Assembly (NCBI RefSeq): GCF_023101665.1 | Contig: NZ_CP082161.1 | Span: forward strand, 3,038,001 to 3,102,000 | Origin: Bradyrhizobium sp. 195 | GTDB taxonomy: Bacteria > Pseudomonadota > Alphaproteobacteria > Rhizobiales > Xanthobacteraceae | Direction: 5' to 3' | Length of the DNA stretch: 64,000 nucleotides | In this document: positions 46,082 to 55,253 of the stretch, piece by piece | Layout of the letters: each line of letters begins with the position of its first letter | How positions within the stretch are numbered: position 1 is the stretch's first letter | The notes under the pieces: model-generated | The model's input: only the letters and a program-made list of their open reading frames with translations | The model's database searches: none | What the model was told of the DNA's origin: nothing | Program-made: the position numbers and the translations under genes

Positions 46082-47188
46082 GTCCTTGCGGATCTCCGAC
46101 AGGCGCTTCTGCACTTCCGCCGAGAAGATGTACTGCGCCGGGCGCTGCTTGCTCATGTCGATCTCCGGCGCCATCGGGCCAGAGGTCCTGATGCCGCGCA
46201 GCGACACCCACATCGCCTTCAGCGGGTTGTTGAGGGCGGCGGTCGCAGCCGTCGGCTCGTAGCCGCAATGGGCCATACAGTCGGCGCACTTCTCGTACTT
46301 GCCGGTGCCGTAGGTCTCCCAGTCGGTGGTGTCCATCAGCTCCTTGAAGGTTTTTGCGTAGCCTTCACCGAGCAAATAGCAGGGCTTCTGCCAGCCGAAG
46401 ATGTTGCGCGCGGGCATGCCCCAGGGCGTGCACTCGTATTCCTGATTGCCGGCGAGGAAGTCCAGGAACAGGCCGGAATGCATGAAATTCCACTTCTTGC
46501 CCTTGCCCATCGCGAAGACGTCGCGGAACAGCTTCTTGGTCTTGGTGCGATTGAGGAAGTGCTCCTGGTCGGGCGCGCGCTCATAGGCGTAGCCCGGCGA
46601 CATCGAGACGCCGACACCGAGCTCGACGGTGAGGTCGAGGAACTTGGCGATCTCCTCGGCCGGATGGCCGTCGAAGATGGTGGCGTTGACGTTGACGGTG
46701 AAGCCGCGTGCCTTGGCCGCCTTGATCGCGGAGACGGCGCGGTCGAACACGCCCTTCTGCGACACCGCCTTGTCGTGATGGTCCTTCAGGCCGTCGAGAT
46801 GCACCGAGAAGAACAGATACGGGGAGGGCTCGAACAAATCGAGCTTCTTCTCGAGCAGCAGCGCGTTGGTGCAGAGCGAGACGAACTTCTTGCGTTCGAC
46901 GAGGCCGCGCACGATCTCGCCGATCTCCTTGTGGATCAGCGGCTCGCCGCCGGGAATGGCGACCATCGGCGCGCCGCACTCGTCGGCCGCGTCCCAGCAC
47001 TCCTGCGCGGTCATGCGGCGGTTGAGGATCGCGTCCGGATAATCGATCTTGCCGCAGCCGACGCAGGCGAGGTTGCAGCGAAACAGCGGCTCCAGCATCA
47101 GCACGAGCGGATAGCGTTTGCGGCCAAGCAGTTTCTGCTTGAGCAAATAGCCGCCGATACGCATTTCCTTGAAGAAGGGGATGGCCAT
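46028..47188 (-). CDS. hpnH: Hopanoid biosynthesis radical SAM protein HpnH (adenosylhopane synthase)
   Basis: The protein has 386 aa. The radical-SAM cluster motif is C38-x3-C42-x2-C45 (FRCNLACVGCGKIDYP). AIPGGEPLIHKEI (about residue 76) is the SAM-binding GGE motif. A C-terminal extension carries further cysteines (CADCMAHCGYEP near 307). It adds a 5'-deoxyadenosyl radical to hopene to form adenosylhopane, the step before HpnG. It is 36 bp downstream of ispH on the minus strand. The alanine/lysine-rich tail (AAAAAEKAAQKASTAA) has been duplicated in the adjoining DNA. Confidence 0.95.
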   Translation of the reverse strand: MAIPFFKEMRIGGYLLKQKLLGRKRYPLVLMLEPLFRCNLACVGCGKIDYPDAILNRRMTAQECWDAADECGAPMVAIPGGEPLIHKEIGEIVRGLVERKKFVSLCTNALLLEKKLDLFEPSPYLFFSVHLDGLKDHHDKAVSQKGVFDRAVSAIKAAKARGFTVNVNATIFDGHPAEEIAKFLDLTVELGVGVSMSPGYAYERAPDQEHFLNRTKTKKLFRDVFAMGKGKKWNFMHSGLFLDFLAGNQEYECTPWGMPARNIFGWQKPCYLLGEGYAKTFKELMDTTDWETYGTGKYEKCADCMAHCGYEPTAATAALNNPLKAMWVSLRGIRTSGPMAPEIDMSKQRPAQYIFSAEVQKRLSEIRKDEAAAAAEKAAQKASTAA

Positions 47189-47224
47189 TACAAGTTTCTT
47201 TCTGGGCTTTTCAATTCGGGTGGG

Positions 47225-48151
47225 TCAGCTCGCAGCCAGTTGGGCCGGAAGCCGGAATTCGATGTTTTCCTCGCGGCCCGGCAGTACCTGGACCTTGACC
47301 GGTCCGATCCGCCGCATCGCTTCGATCACGTCATCCACGAGTACCTCAGGCGCCGAAGCGCCGGCCGTGATGCCGACAGTCCTGGCATTCTTCAACCACT
47401 CCGGATTGAGCTCGCTGCCGTCGGCAATCAGATAACTCGCGACGCCGGCCTCGGTGCCGATTTCGCGAAGCCGGTTCGAGTTCGAACTGTTGGCAGCGCC
47501 CACCACCAAGATCACGTCGACCAGCTTGCTCAAGTCCCTTACCGCAGATTGGCGGTTCTGTGTCGCATAGCAGATATCCCGGATATCCGGACCTTGAATA
47601 TCTGTAAAGCGGGCCTGAAGAGCCGTGATGATGTCCCTTGTGTCGTCGACCGACAGGGTGGTCTGGGTGATGTAGGCCACTGGCGTATCTGCCGGCAGCG
47701 TCAGCGCGTTAACCTCTTGAACACTTTGGACAAGCAGCACGGGGCCGGGAACCTGGCCCATCGTGCCTTCAACCTCGGGGTGCCCGGCATGGCCGATCAG
47801 AATCAGCGTGCGGCCCTTGCTGATGTAGCGCTTCCCCTGATTGTGAACTTTCGTGACCAGCGGGCAGGTGGCATTGAGCACCGGAAGGTCGCGCGCGGCG
47901 GCCTCTTCCTCGACGCTGCGGGCGACGCCATGGGCGCTGAAGACTGTGACCGCCTTCGGCGGGACCTCGGACAGCTCCTCGACGAAGATGGCGCCCTTGG
48001 CCTTCAGGCTTTCGACCACGTATTTGTTGTGCACGATCTCGTGGCGCACGTAGACGGGCGGGCCGTACTTCTCCAGCGCCCGTTCCACGATCTCGATTGC
48101 ACGCACCACACCCGCGCAGAAGCCGCGCGGTTGCGCCAGATAAACTTCCAT
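47225..48151 (-). CDS. ispH: 4-hydroxy-3-methylbut-2-enyl diphosphate reductase
   Basis: The protein has 308 aa from ATG 48151 ([15 protein letters not shown]), the family's normal start; longer in-frame readings to 48349 are unconserved. The three [4Fe-4S] cysteines are Cys12, Cys96 (NATCPLV) and Cys194 ([10 protein letters not shown]). Other family parts are SAHGV and the catalytic [13 protein letters not shown]. It makes IPP and DMAPP, the last step of the MEP pathway. Its placement before hpnH couples isoprenoid supply to hopanoid synthesis. The chromosome may carry a second ispH; that cannot be seen here. Confidence 0.96.
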   Translation of the reverse strand: MEVYLAQPRGFCAGVVRAIEIVERALEKYGPPVYVRHEIVHNKYVVESLKAKGAIFVEELSEVPPKAVTVFSAHGVARSVEEEAAARDLPVLNATCPLVTKVHNQGKRYISKGRTLILIGHAGHPEVEGTMGQVPGPVLLVQSVQEVNALTLPADTPVAYITQTTLSVDDTRDIITALQARFTDIQGPDIRDICYATQNRQSAVRDLSKLVDVILVVGAANSSNSNRLREIGTEAGVASYLIADGSELNPEWLKNARTVGITAGASAPEVLVDDVIEAMRRIGPVKVQVLPGREENIEFRLPAQLAAS

Positions 48152-48557
48152 TGGACGCCCATCACGCAAGTTGCACCAATCCGCTTCCCGTAAGTCCCCG
48201 ATGGCACTCCGAAACTGACCAATGAGTTGCAATATCCGCACCATTGGTTCGCGCACGCGGTAGCCACCCACCCTCATCGGGCTCCGGCGCATGGAGGCGC
48301 AAGGCTTTGTGGCAAAAAATCGGCAGCAAGGAAAGGTCGAATGAACCACGGGTTCCCACGCGGCTCAAGTTTGCGGTATTATAGTGCGGTATCAGGCGTG
48401 CGCGGCCAGCGACATTCGTGCCTGGCCCTTCGTCACTTTCCCGCCTCAACTCCCCGGCTATACCGACGACCCCGCATGATTTTGCCCCGGTCCTCCGCCG
48501 TTTACCTCAAACCTCCGGGCGGCGAGCACCGCCCAAAACAGCAATAGGTTTCGCCCG
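48152..48557. other. Divergent promoter region between ispH and hpnN
   Basis: I see no gene here. On the minus strand a clean TATAAT lies at 48378-48383 without an obvious -35 partner; it would give ispH a leader of about 220 bases. An inverted repeat ACCAATG (48218-48224) / CATTGGT (48242-48248) lies within that leader. Confidence 0.35.
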
Positions 48558-48582
48558 GGAACTCCGATAAACAGCGGGCGTT
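48558..48582 (+). promoter_or_regulatory. EcfG-type general-stress promoter of hpnN
   Basis: GGAAC (48558-48562), exactly 16 bases, then CGTT (48579-48582), a perfect match to the alphaproteobacterial EcfG consensus. The hpnN GTG lies 33 bases downstream, so transcription would start about 25 bases before it. Confidence 0.75.
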
Positions 48583-48615
48583 TCCGGCAAGCTGTTAACC
48601 GCAGAAAGAAAAGAA

Positions 48616-51204
48616 GTGCTGCAAAGCGTCGTCGTTGCCATCGTCAGGGCCTGCACCCGGTTTGCCTCCCTCGTCGTCGTTCTCGGGCTCCTGCTGGCAG
48701 TGGCCGCGGGCTATTACGCGTCCCAGCACTTCGCCATCAACACCGACATCAATTCGCTGATTGCCCAGAATCTGGACTGGCGCCAGCGCGACCAGCAGTT
48801 CGACCGGGCCTTCGACCGCGACGCGACGATCACGGCGGTCGTCGAGGCCAAGACTCCCGAAATGGCCAGCGCGGCGTCGGACGCGCTCTACGCCAAGCTG
48901 AAGGACGACAAGACCAACTTCCAGTCGATGCAGCAGCTCGGCAGCGGCGAGTTTTTCGAGAAGAACGGCCTGTTGTTCCTGCCGACCGAGGAGGTCGGCA
49001 AGATCACCGGCCAGTTCGAATCCGCAGCGCCTCTGATCGAGATCATGGCCGGCGATCCCTCGATCCGCGGCCTGACCGGCGCGCTGGAGACGGGCCTTGC
49101 CGGCGTCAAGCGCGGCCAGGTCAAGCTCGACAACACCGCGCGGCCTTTCAACCTGATCGCGCAGACCGTCGAGACCGTGCTCAACAAGGGTCATGCGAGC
49201 TTCTCATGGCGCGAACTCGTCAGCGACGAGCCGCTGTCGGATAGCGACAAGCGCGCCTTCATCGAGTTCAAGCCGATCCTCGATTACAACGCGCTGGAGC
49301 CCGGCAAGGGCGCCACCGACGCGATCCGCAAGGCCGCCGCGGATCTGGATTTTCCGACCAAATTCCAGGCGCGGGTGCGGCTGACCGGCCCGGTCCCGAT
49401 CGCCAACGAGGAATACGCCACCGTTCAGGAGGGGGCCGTCATCAACGGCATCGGCACGGTTCTCGTCGTGCTGCTCATCCTGTGGCTCGCGCTGCATTCG
49501 GCGAAGATCATCTTCGCCGTGTTCGTCAATCTGTTCGTCGGCCTCGCGCTGACGACCGCGGCCGGCCTGATGATGGTCGGATCGTTCAATCTGCTGTCGA
49601 TCGCGTTCGCGGTGCTGTTCGTCGGCCTCGGAGTCGATTTCGGCATCCAGTACAGCGTCCGCTATCGCTCGGAGCGCTACAAGCACAACGATCTCCCGGG
49701 CGCGCTGGTGCTGGCAGCCAAGCGCTCGGCGGTGCCGCTGTCGCTCGCGGCGATGGCGACCGCCGCCGGCTTCCTCTGCTTCATGCCGACCGACTACAAG
49801 GGCATCGCCGAGCTCGGCCAGATCGCCGGCGTCGGCATGCTGGTGGCGTTCCTCTCTTCGATCACCGTTCTGCCGGCCATGCTGAAGCTGCTGAACCCGC
49901 CCGGCGAGAAGGAGCCGGTCGGCTACGCCTTCCTGGCGCCGCTTGATCACTTCCTGGAGAAGCACCGCGTGCTCGTCGTGGGCGGCACGCTGCTGCTCGC
50001 GCTCGCCGGCCTGCCGCTGCTCTATTTCATGAAGTTCGACTTCAACCCGATGAACCTGCGCAACCCGCATGCGGAGTCCATCGCCACCTTCCTTGACCTG
50101 CGCAAGGATCCCAACACCGGCGCCAATGCGATCAACGTGATGACCACGTCGGAAGAGCAGGCGAGGGCGGTCGAGGCGAGGCTGGAGAAGGTGCCTGAGG
50201 TGCTCAGGGTGATGTCGCTCAACAGCTTCGTGCCGCAGGACCAGCCGCCGAAGCTGAAGCTGCTCGCGCAGGGCGCCAAGGTGCTGAACCCCGCACTCAA
50301 TCCCGACCAGATCGACGCGGCGCCGTCGGATCAGGAAAATGTCGAGGCGCTGAAGTCCTCGGTCGACAATCTGCGCCGGACCGCGGGTGAGGCGAAGGGC
50401 CCGGGTGCGATCGCCTCGCGCCGTCTGGCAGACGCGCTCGAAAAGCTCGCCAATGGCGACGAGGCCACGCGCAACAAGGCGCAGGACGTGTTCGTCACGC
50501 CGATGAAGATCGTGTTCGAGCAGCTCAGAACCGCGATGCAGGCCGAGCCTGTCACCCTGAAGTCACTGCCGCCCGATCTCGTCAGCGCCTGGAAGAGCAA
50601 GGACGGCATCATCCGCGTCGAGGCGCTGCCCAAGGGCGATCCCAACGACAACGACACGCTGCGAAAATTTGCGGCGGCGGTGCTCGTTGCCGAGCCGACT
50701 GCGATCGGCGGGCCGGTCTCGATCCTGAAATCCGGCGATACCGTGGTGAAAGCGTTCATCCACGCCGGCATCTATGCGCTGCTGGTGATCGGCCTCTTGC
50801 TGTGGATCACGCTCCGCCGGTTCGTCGACGTGCTGATGACGTTGGTGCCGCTGCTGGTTGCCGGTGCGGTGACGCTCGAGATCTGCGTGTTGATCGGCCT
50901 GCCGCTCAACTTCGCCAACATCGTCGCGTTCCCGCTGCTGCTCGGCGTCGGCGTCGCCTTCAAGATCTATTATGTCGTGGCCTGGCGCTCGGGCAGGACA
51001 AACCTGCTCCAGACCAGCCTGACACGCGCGATCTTTTTCAGCGCGCTGACGACGGCGACCGCGTTCGGCAGCCTGTGGCTGTCGAGCCATCCCGGCACGT
51101 CCAGCATGGGCAAGCTGCTGGCGCTCTCGCTGGTGACGACGCTCGCGGCCGTACTGCTGTTCCAGCCGGCCCTAATGGGCAAACCCCGCAATCTCAGGGA
51201 GTAG
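48616..51204 (+). CDS. hpnN: Hopanoid transporter HpnN (RND/MMPL family)
   Basis: The protein has 862 aa from GTG 48616, preceded by AGAAAGAAAAG. TM1 is near residues 15-35, a periplasmic domain runs to about 270, a TM bundle from VINGIGTVLVVLLILWLALH to about 435 includes the sterol-sensing-like GLGVDFGIQYSVRYRSER, then a second periplasmic domain and a final TM bundle from about 715. HpnN moves hopanoids from the inner to the outer membrane. It lies between ispH-hpnH and hpnO. Its end overlaps the convergent minus-strand gene by 33 bases. Confidence 0.92.
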   Translation: MLQSVVVAIVRACTRFASLVVVLGLLLAVAAGYYASQHFAINTDINSLIAQNLDWRQRDQQFDRAFDRDATITAVVEAKTPEMASAASDALYAKLKDDKTNFQSMQQLGSGEFFEKNGLLFLPTEEVGKITGQFESAAPLIEIMAGDPSIRGLTGALETGLAGVKRGQVKLDNTARPFNLIAQTVETVLNKGHASFSWRELVSDEPLSDSDKRAFIEFKPILDYNALEPGKGATDAIRKAAADLDFPTKFQARVRLTGPVPIANEEYATVQEGAVINGIGTVLVVLLILWLALHSAKIIFAVFVNLFVGLALTTAAGLMMVGSFNLLSIAFAVLFVGLGVDFGIQYSVRYRSERYKHNDLPGALVLAAKRSAVPLSLAAMATAAGFLCFMPTDYKGIAELGQIAGVGMLVAFLSSITVLPAMLKLLNPPGEKEPVGYAFLAPLDHFLEKHRVLVVGGTLLLALAGLPLLYFMKFDFNPMNLRNPHAESIATFLDLRKDPNTGANAINVMTTSEEQARAVEARLEKVPEVLRVMSLNSFVPQDQPPKLKLLAQGAKVLNPALNPDQIDAAPSDQENVEALKSSVDNLRRTAGEAKGPGAIASRRLADALEKLANGDEATRNKAQDVFVTPMKIVFEQLRTAMQAEPVTLKSLPPDLVSAWKSKDGIIRVEALPKGDPNDNDTLRKFAAAVLVAEPTAIGGPVSILKSGDTVVKAFIHAGIYALLVIGLLLWITLRRFVDVLMTLVPLLVAGAVTLEICVLIGLPLNFANIVAFPLLLGVGVAFKIYYVVAWRSGRTNLLQTSLTRAIFFSALTTATAFGSLWLSSHPGTSSMGKLLALSLVTTLAAVLLFQPALMGKPRNLRE

Positions 51205-51804
51205 GCAGATGTCGCCGACCGGGTCGGCGGCGCCCTTCTGACCGGGCTTGGCTGCGCCGGCCGGCTTCGGGACCGCGGGCGCAGGAGCAGGTGCAGCTGC
51301 GACCGTCGCTCCTGTGGTTTTCGGCGCCGCGCCAGTGGACTTGGGCGCGCCCTTGGCCATGGCATTGGCGGTGCTCGAGGGGATCGGCGGGCCAACCCGG
51401 GTCCAGGTCTCGCCGCCGCAGAGGAAGCCCATCACGCAACCTTTGATCTCCAGCTGGTCGGCGCCGACAGGCGTGATGGTCGCGCTGTAGAGCTGGCCGT
51501 CCTTGGCGTTGTAGACCTGCCCTTCCCACTGTTCGGCGCCGGGCTTCTTCTTCATGTCGATCAGCGTCGCCATGCCCAATGTCGGTCTGGTCTTTTTCGA
51601 GGCATCCGGGTTGTTCTCGTCGCGGCCGCCGGGCTGTTTTTCCCAGGAAACCGCGCCCCACATGCTGCCATTGCATTGGGCGACACGAATGTTGGCGACG
51701 CCATCGGCAACCCGCCAATCGCCCGTGGGATCGGCGGCGAGCGCGGGGGTCAGGCAGGTGTAACCACCGGCCAGTATTATTCCGGTGTAAAGGGCCAAAC
51801 GCAT
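51172..51804 (-). CDS. Secreted DUF2147-like protein
   Basis: The protein has 210 aa from ATG 51804, which has GAGGAAC ahead and begins the signal peptide (MRLALYTGIILAGGYTCLTP, cleaved after ALA). The domain PTGDWRVADGVANIRVAQC ... GAVSWEKQPGGRD ... QVYNAKDGQLYSATITPVG fits DUF2147. A low-complexity Ala/Pro/Thr tail (about 130-190) follows. It is convergent with and overlaps the end of hpnN, with hpnO divergent on its other side. Function unknown; its position suggests an envelope role but does not prove it. Confidence 0.8.
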   Translation of the reverse strand: MRLALYTGIILAGGYTCLTPALAADPTGDWRVADGVANIRVAQCNGSMWGAVSWEKQPGGRDENNPDASKKTRPTLGMATLIDMKKKPGAEQWEGQVYNAKDGQLYSATITPVGADQLEIKGCVMGFLCGGETWTRVGPPIPSSTANAMAKGAPKSTGAAPKTTGATVAAAPAPAPAVPKPAGAAKPGQKGAADPVGDICLLPEIAGFAH

Positions 51805-51900
51805 GATAGTTCCTCGGCAGTGCAACATGGTCTAAAGCTGTGCTTGCGAAGATGGTCCGAAAAAGGGCAAAAGGCCGCACAAACCGTTTTCAGTAACGGT

Positions 51901-51922
51901 CCGTTTTCAGTTGACGAAACGG
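51901..51922. promoter_or_regulatory. Small inverted repeat before hpnO
   Basis: CCGTTT (51901-51906) and AAACGG (51917-51922) are inverted arms. CCGTTTTCAGT also occurs directly repeated at 51884-51894 and 51901-51911. It could be an operator for the divergent pair; weak. Confidence 0.3.
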
Positions 51923-51945
51923 CCCTCAACCGAAGTATGTAGCGG

Positions 51946-53337
51946 ATGCACAGTCCAAATCCAGATATGTCTGAGCTTTTCGCGGACCGTCAGGCCCAGC
52001 GTAGCGCCCTGCATAATCGGTATCTGAACGAGCAGTTCGTTCGGGTCCTCAAGACCATCGGCTACGATGTCGGCTTCCAGAAGGGGCAGGGGCAGTATCT
52101 TTACGACCGCGAGGGCGCGCGCTATCTCGACCTGTTGTCCGGCTTTGGCGTGTTTGCGATCGGGCGCAATCATCCCGTCATGCGCGAGGCGCTCAAGAGC
52201 GTGCTCGACGCCGACCTGCCCAATCTCGTCCAGTTCGACGTCTCGGTGCTCGCCGGCGTGCTCGCCGAGCGGCTTCTGAAATACGTTCCCTATCTCGACA
52301 AGGCGTTCTTCGCCAATTCCGGCGCCGAATGCGTCGAAGCCGCGATCAAATTCGCCCGCGGCGCGACGGGGCGCCCCGGCATCGTCTATTGCGCCCATGG
52401 CTATCACGGCCTGACCTATGGCGCGCTGTCGCTGACGGGTGATTCGAACTTCCGCACCGGCTTCGAGCCGCTGCTGCCGGGTTGCACGTCGATCCCGTTC
52501 AACGATCTGGCCGCGCTGGAAAAGGCGCTGGCCTCGCGCGAGGTCGCGGCCTTCGTCGTCGAGCCGATTCAGGGCAAGGGCGTGAACATGCCCACCGACG
52601 AGTTCCTGCCCGGCGCGGCCGCGCTCTGCAAGAAATACGGCACGCTGTTCGTCGCCGACGAGATCCAGACCGGCATGGGCCGCACCGGCCGCTTCCTCGC
52701 GGTCGAGCACTGGAACGTCGAGCCCGACATGGTGCTGCTGTCGAAGTCACTGTCCGGCGGCCACGTGCCTGTTGGTGCGGTGCTGACGCGCAAGGCCATC
52801 TTCGACAAGATCTTCAATCAGATGGACCGTGCGGTCGTGCACGGCTCCACCTTCTCCAAGAACGATCTTGCCATGGCTGCGGGCATCGCCACGCTCGACG
52901 TCATGGAGTCCGAGAAGCTGATCGAGTCCGCCGCCAAGCGAGGCGCCGAGCTGCGCCTCGCGCTGACGCGCATGGTGCCGGGCTATGAGCTGATGAAGGA
53001 AGTGCGCGGCAAGGGCCTGATGATCGGCGTCGAGTTCGGTCCGCCGAAGTCGCTGCGGCTGCGCGCCTCCTGGAACGTGCTGGAGGCGGCCAACAAGGGC
53101 TTGTTCTGCCAGCTCATCACCGTGCCGCTGTTCAAGGACCACAAGATCCTCACGCAAGTCGCCGGCCACGGCAGCCACACCATCAAGCTGCTGCCGCCGC
53201 TCACCATCACCGAGGAAGACTGCGGCTGGATCGAGCGCGCCTTCGACGACGTCATCGCCGGCAGCCACAAGGTCCCCGGCGCGATCTGGTCGCTCGGCAA
53301 GACGCTGGTGGACAACGCGGTGCGGCGGTCGGCCTGA
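51946..53337 (+). CDS. hpnO: Hopanoid aminotransferase HpnO
   Basis: The protein has 463 aa from ATG 51946 (ATG 51967 is an alternative, seven codons shorter). It is a class III PLP aminotransferase: FFANSGAECVEAAIKFARGA near 122, VADEIQTGMGRTG (PLP aspartate) near 235, and LLSKSLSGGHVPVGAV with the PLP lysine near 266. HpnO makes aminobacteriohopanetriol from the bacteriohopane side-chain intermediate. No other aminotransferase-linked pathway is near, and it follows hpnN. Confidence 0.9.
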   Translation: MHSPNPDMSELFADRQAQRSALHNRYLNEQFVRVLKTIGYDVGFQKGQGQYLYDREGARYLDLLSGFGVFAIGRNHPVMREALKSVLDADLPNLVQFDVSVLAGVLAERLLKYVPYLDKAFFANSGAECVEAAIKFARGATGRPGIVYCAHGYHGLTYGALSLTGDSNFRTGFEPLLPGCTSIPFNDLAALEKALASREVAAFVVEPIQGKGVNMPTDEFLPGAAALCKKYGTLFVADEIQTGMGRTGRFLAVEHWNVEPDMVLLSKSLSGGHVPVGAVLTRKAIFDKIFNQMDRAVVHGSTFSKNDLAMAAGIATLDVMESEKLIESAAKRGAELRLALTRMVPGYELMKEVRGKGLMIGVEFGPPKSLRLRASWNVLEAANKGLFCQLITVPLFKDHKILTQVAGHGSHTIKLLPPLTITEEDCGWIERAFDDVIAGSHKVPGAIWSLGKTLVDNAVRRSA

Positions 53338-53362
53338 TTTTCCGTCGAGGCATCTCGGCAAT

Positions 53363-53449
53363 CGTCATTGCGAGCGAAGCGAAGCAATCCAGACTGTCTC
53401 CGCAGAGGCAGCCTGGATTGCTTCGTCGCAAGAGCTCCTCGCAATGACG
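53363..53449. repeat. CGTCATTGCGAG palindromic repeat, copy 2
   Basis: CGTCATTGCGAGCGAAGCGA at 53363 pairs with the complement ending CTCGCAATGACG at 53449, around CAATCCAGACTG / CCTGGATTG. It belongs to the same family as the element at 45689. Confidence 0.85.
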
Positions 53450-53459
53450 GCGAAGCTTT

Positions 53460-54227
53460 TTACCCCTCCACATTCGCCTTCATCGCCGCCTCGAACTTGT
53501 CGACGAATTCGGCGAGCTCGTCGGCGCCGATGTCGCTGACGGCCCAGAAGTTCAGGCCGCGCTCGCCCCAGCGGCGGCAGTTGAAACCCTGCATGGTCTC
53601 GGTCTTGGGCGTGCGGCGTTCCGCGTTCGATGTTTGCGACACGAACAGATTGACGACGTGTTGCCGTCGCTTGTAGACGACCGCGCCGATGGCGCGGGCG
53701 TCGATATAGTCAAGCCGGCCGCCGACCAGCGTGAAACCTTGCGCGGTGAGATCGATCACGGGTGGGGCGACGTCGAGCTTGCCGTTGAACCACGGCTTGA
53801 CCGTATGTTGATCGGTCGAGACCACATCGGTGAGATGACCGGCCTGAAGCGACCGCAGATGCGCGGAGACGACCTCCGACAGGATGCGCTGCTGGTCGTC
53901 CTGGCGCAGCACCAATGCGACGATGCCTGTTGCGGCCAGTCCGGAGACCGCCGAGCCCATCGCAAAGCCGCGCAGCACGGAGCGGCGGCTCGGTTGCTGG
54001 CGCTGCTCTTGCGGCAGCGACCCCTCGATCCGGCTGCGCAGGCTTGCCGGCGCGGTGTAGCGCAGATTGGTATCAGTGAGCACGCGCTTCATCTCGCGCT
54101 GTGCGGCGAATTCGGCGGCGCAGTCCGGGCAGCCGGCGATATGGGCCTCGACCTCGCGCGCATGGCCGGCATCGAGCTCGTTGTCGAGCAGCGCGTGAAG
54201 CAGGATCCTTGCTTCGTCGCAGGTCAT
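53460..54227 (-). CDS. Anti-sigma factor (zinc-finger, single-pass membrane)
   Basis: The protein has 255 aa. The N-terminal ZAS motif H-x3-C-x2-C is seen in EAHIAGCPDCAAEF (about residues 28-41). One transmembrane helix is near 88-108 (FAMGSAVSGLAATGIVALVL), then a periplasmic domain follows. It binds and holds the partner ECF sigma factor at the membrane until a signal arrives. Its ATG overlaps the sigma stop by 4 bases (ATGA), as in regulated pairs. Confidence 0.9.
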   Translation of the reverse strand: MTCDEARILLHALLDNELDAGHAREVEAHIAGCPDCAAEFAAQREMKRVLTDTNLRYTAPASLRSRIEGSLPQEQRQQPSRRSVLRGFAMGSAVSGLAATGIVALVLRQDDQQRILSEVVSAHLRSLQAGHLTDVVSTDQHTVKPWFNGKLDVAPPVIDLTAQGFTLVGGRLDYIDARAIGAVVYKRRQHVVNLFVSQTSNAERRTPKTETMQGFNCRRWGERGLNFWAVSDIGADELAEFVDKFEAAMKANVEG

Positions 54228-54775
54228 TTCGCTTGCTCCTCTTCCGCCGTCCAGGCCGCGCGCAGCATGGCGCGGGCGCGGGCGAGGCGGGACATCACGG
54301 TGCCGACGGGGGCGCCGATGGCCTCGGCGATTTCACGATAGGACAGGTTGTTGATCTCGCGCAGCACGAAGGTTTCCTTGAACGGCTCGGCGAGCGTCTC
54401 GATCAGCTTGCGGATTGCACCGGCATCGCGGCTGCGCAGCACCTCGGTTTCCGGGTTCGCCTCGCTCTCCTGCCAGATCGGCGTCTGTTCGGCAGCGCCA
54501 GGCGTGTCCTCGATCGCGCGCGGCCGATGCGCGCGTCTTGCATATTCGGCGTTGCAGACGTTGCGCAGGATCGCGAACAGCCAGGGCTTCATGGCCGGGC
54601 CACCACGATAGCTGTCGAAATGCTTCAGCGCGCGCAGATAGCACTCCTGCACCGCGTCTTCCGCGTCGGAAGCGTCGCGCAGCAGATAGCGCGCGAGCGT
54701 ATAGACGTCGTCGAGATGGGGCAGCGCCGCTTCGCGGAAGCGTTGCGCCTTCTGCAAATCGTCGGTGCCGGGCAT
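54224..54775 (-). CDS. ECF-family RNA polymerase sigma factor
   Basis: The protein has 183 aa from ATG 54775, preceded by AGGAGCG; an upstream in-frame ATG would extend it by 45 unconserved residues. Region 2 is seen in YTLARYLLRDASDAEDAVQE and RALKHFDSYRG. The helix-turn-helix of region 4 is in INNLSYREIAEAIGAPVGTV. It directs transcription of a small stress regulon, probably including the neighbouring cupredoxin and metallophosphoesterase genes upstream. Confidence 0.92.
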   Translation of the reverse strand: MPGTDDLQKAQRFREAALPHLDDVYTLARYLLRDASDAEDAVQECYLRALKHFDSYRGGPAMKPWLFAILRNVCNAEYARRAHRPRAIEDTPGAAEQTPIWQESEANPETEVLRSRDAGAIRKLIETLAEPFKETFVLREINNLSYREIAEAIGAPVGTVMSRLARARAMLRAAWTAEEEQAK

Positions 54776-54902
54776 CGCTCCTCGCTCTGCCTCTTGTTGT
54801 GCTTGCGGCTTCGTTTCGTCCCTATGCGTGGTGGAAGGCACACGAGCCCGGCCGGCGTGGGACCACCGGCCGGACAAGACGTTGATGCCTTGGTTCGAGA
54901 TG

Positions 54903-55238
54903 TTACTCAACCTTGATCATCCCCGTCATGTGCGGGTGCAGCGAACAAAAATACTTGTAGTCGCCCGCATCGGTGAAGGTGAACGGGAACTTGTCGTCGG
55001 TGTCCAGGGTCTTGGACCTGAACTTGCCGGCCGACACCACGGTGTGCGGGATGTCGTCCCGGTTGGTCCAGGTCACGGTGGTGCCGACCTTGAGCTTGAG
55101 CTCGGCCGGCTGGAACACGAAATTGTCGATATGCACGTCCAAGTCGTCGGCTCGGGCTTTCGTTGCGGGTAACAGGACGGCCGCGGCCAAAGCGAGACCG
55201 AGGTCGAGGCCGAAGCCGCGGCGATTGAGTGTCTTCAT
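54903..55238 (-). CDS. Periplasmic cupredoxin (blue-copper protein)
   Basis: The protein has 111 aa. The leader MKTLNRRGFGLDLGLALAAA ends near KARA. Type 1 copper ligands are visible: His65 (DDIPHTVV), Cys98, His101 and Met104 in FCSLHPHMTGM, the C-x2-H-P-x-M cupredoxin ending. It carries electrons or binds copper in the periplasm. It lies 15 bp after the metallophosphoesterase gene on the same strand and 128 bp before the sigma gene. Confidence 0.9.
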   Translation of the reverse strand: MKTLNRRGFGLDLGLALAAAVLLPATKARADDLDVHIDNFVFQPAELKLKVGTTVTWTNRDDIPHTVVSAGKFRSKTLDTDDKFPFTFTDAGDYKYFCSLHPHMTGMIKVE

Positions 55239-55253
55239 TGTCGGCTTCCTGCA

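Noticed and set aside
46007..48193. 728-aa plus-strand open frame spanning hpnH and ispH
   Set aside because: It lies antisense to two well-conserved genes and crosses their boundary.
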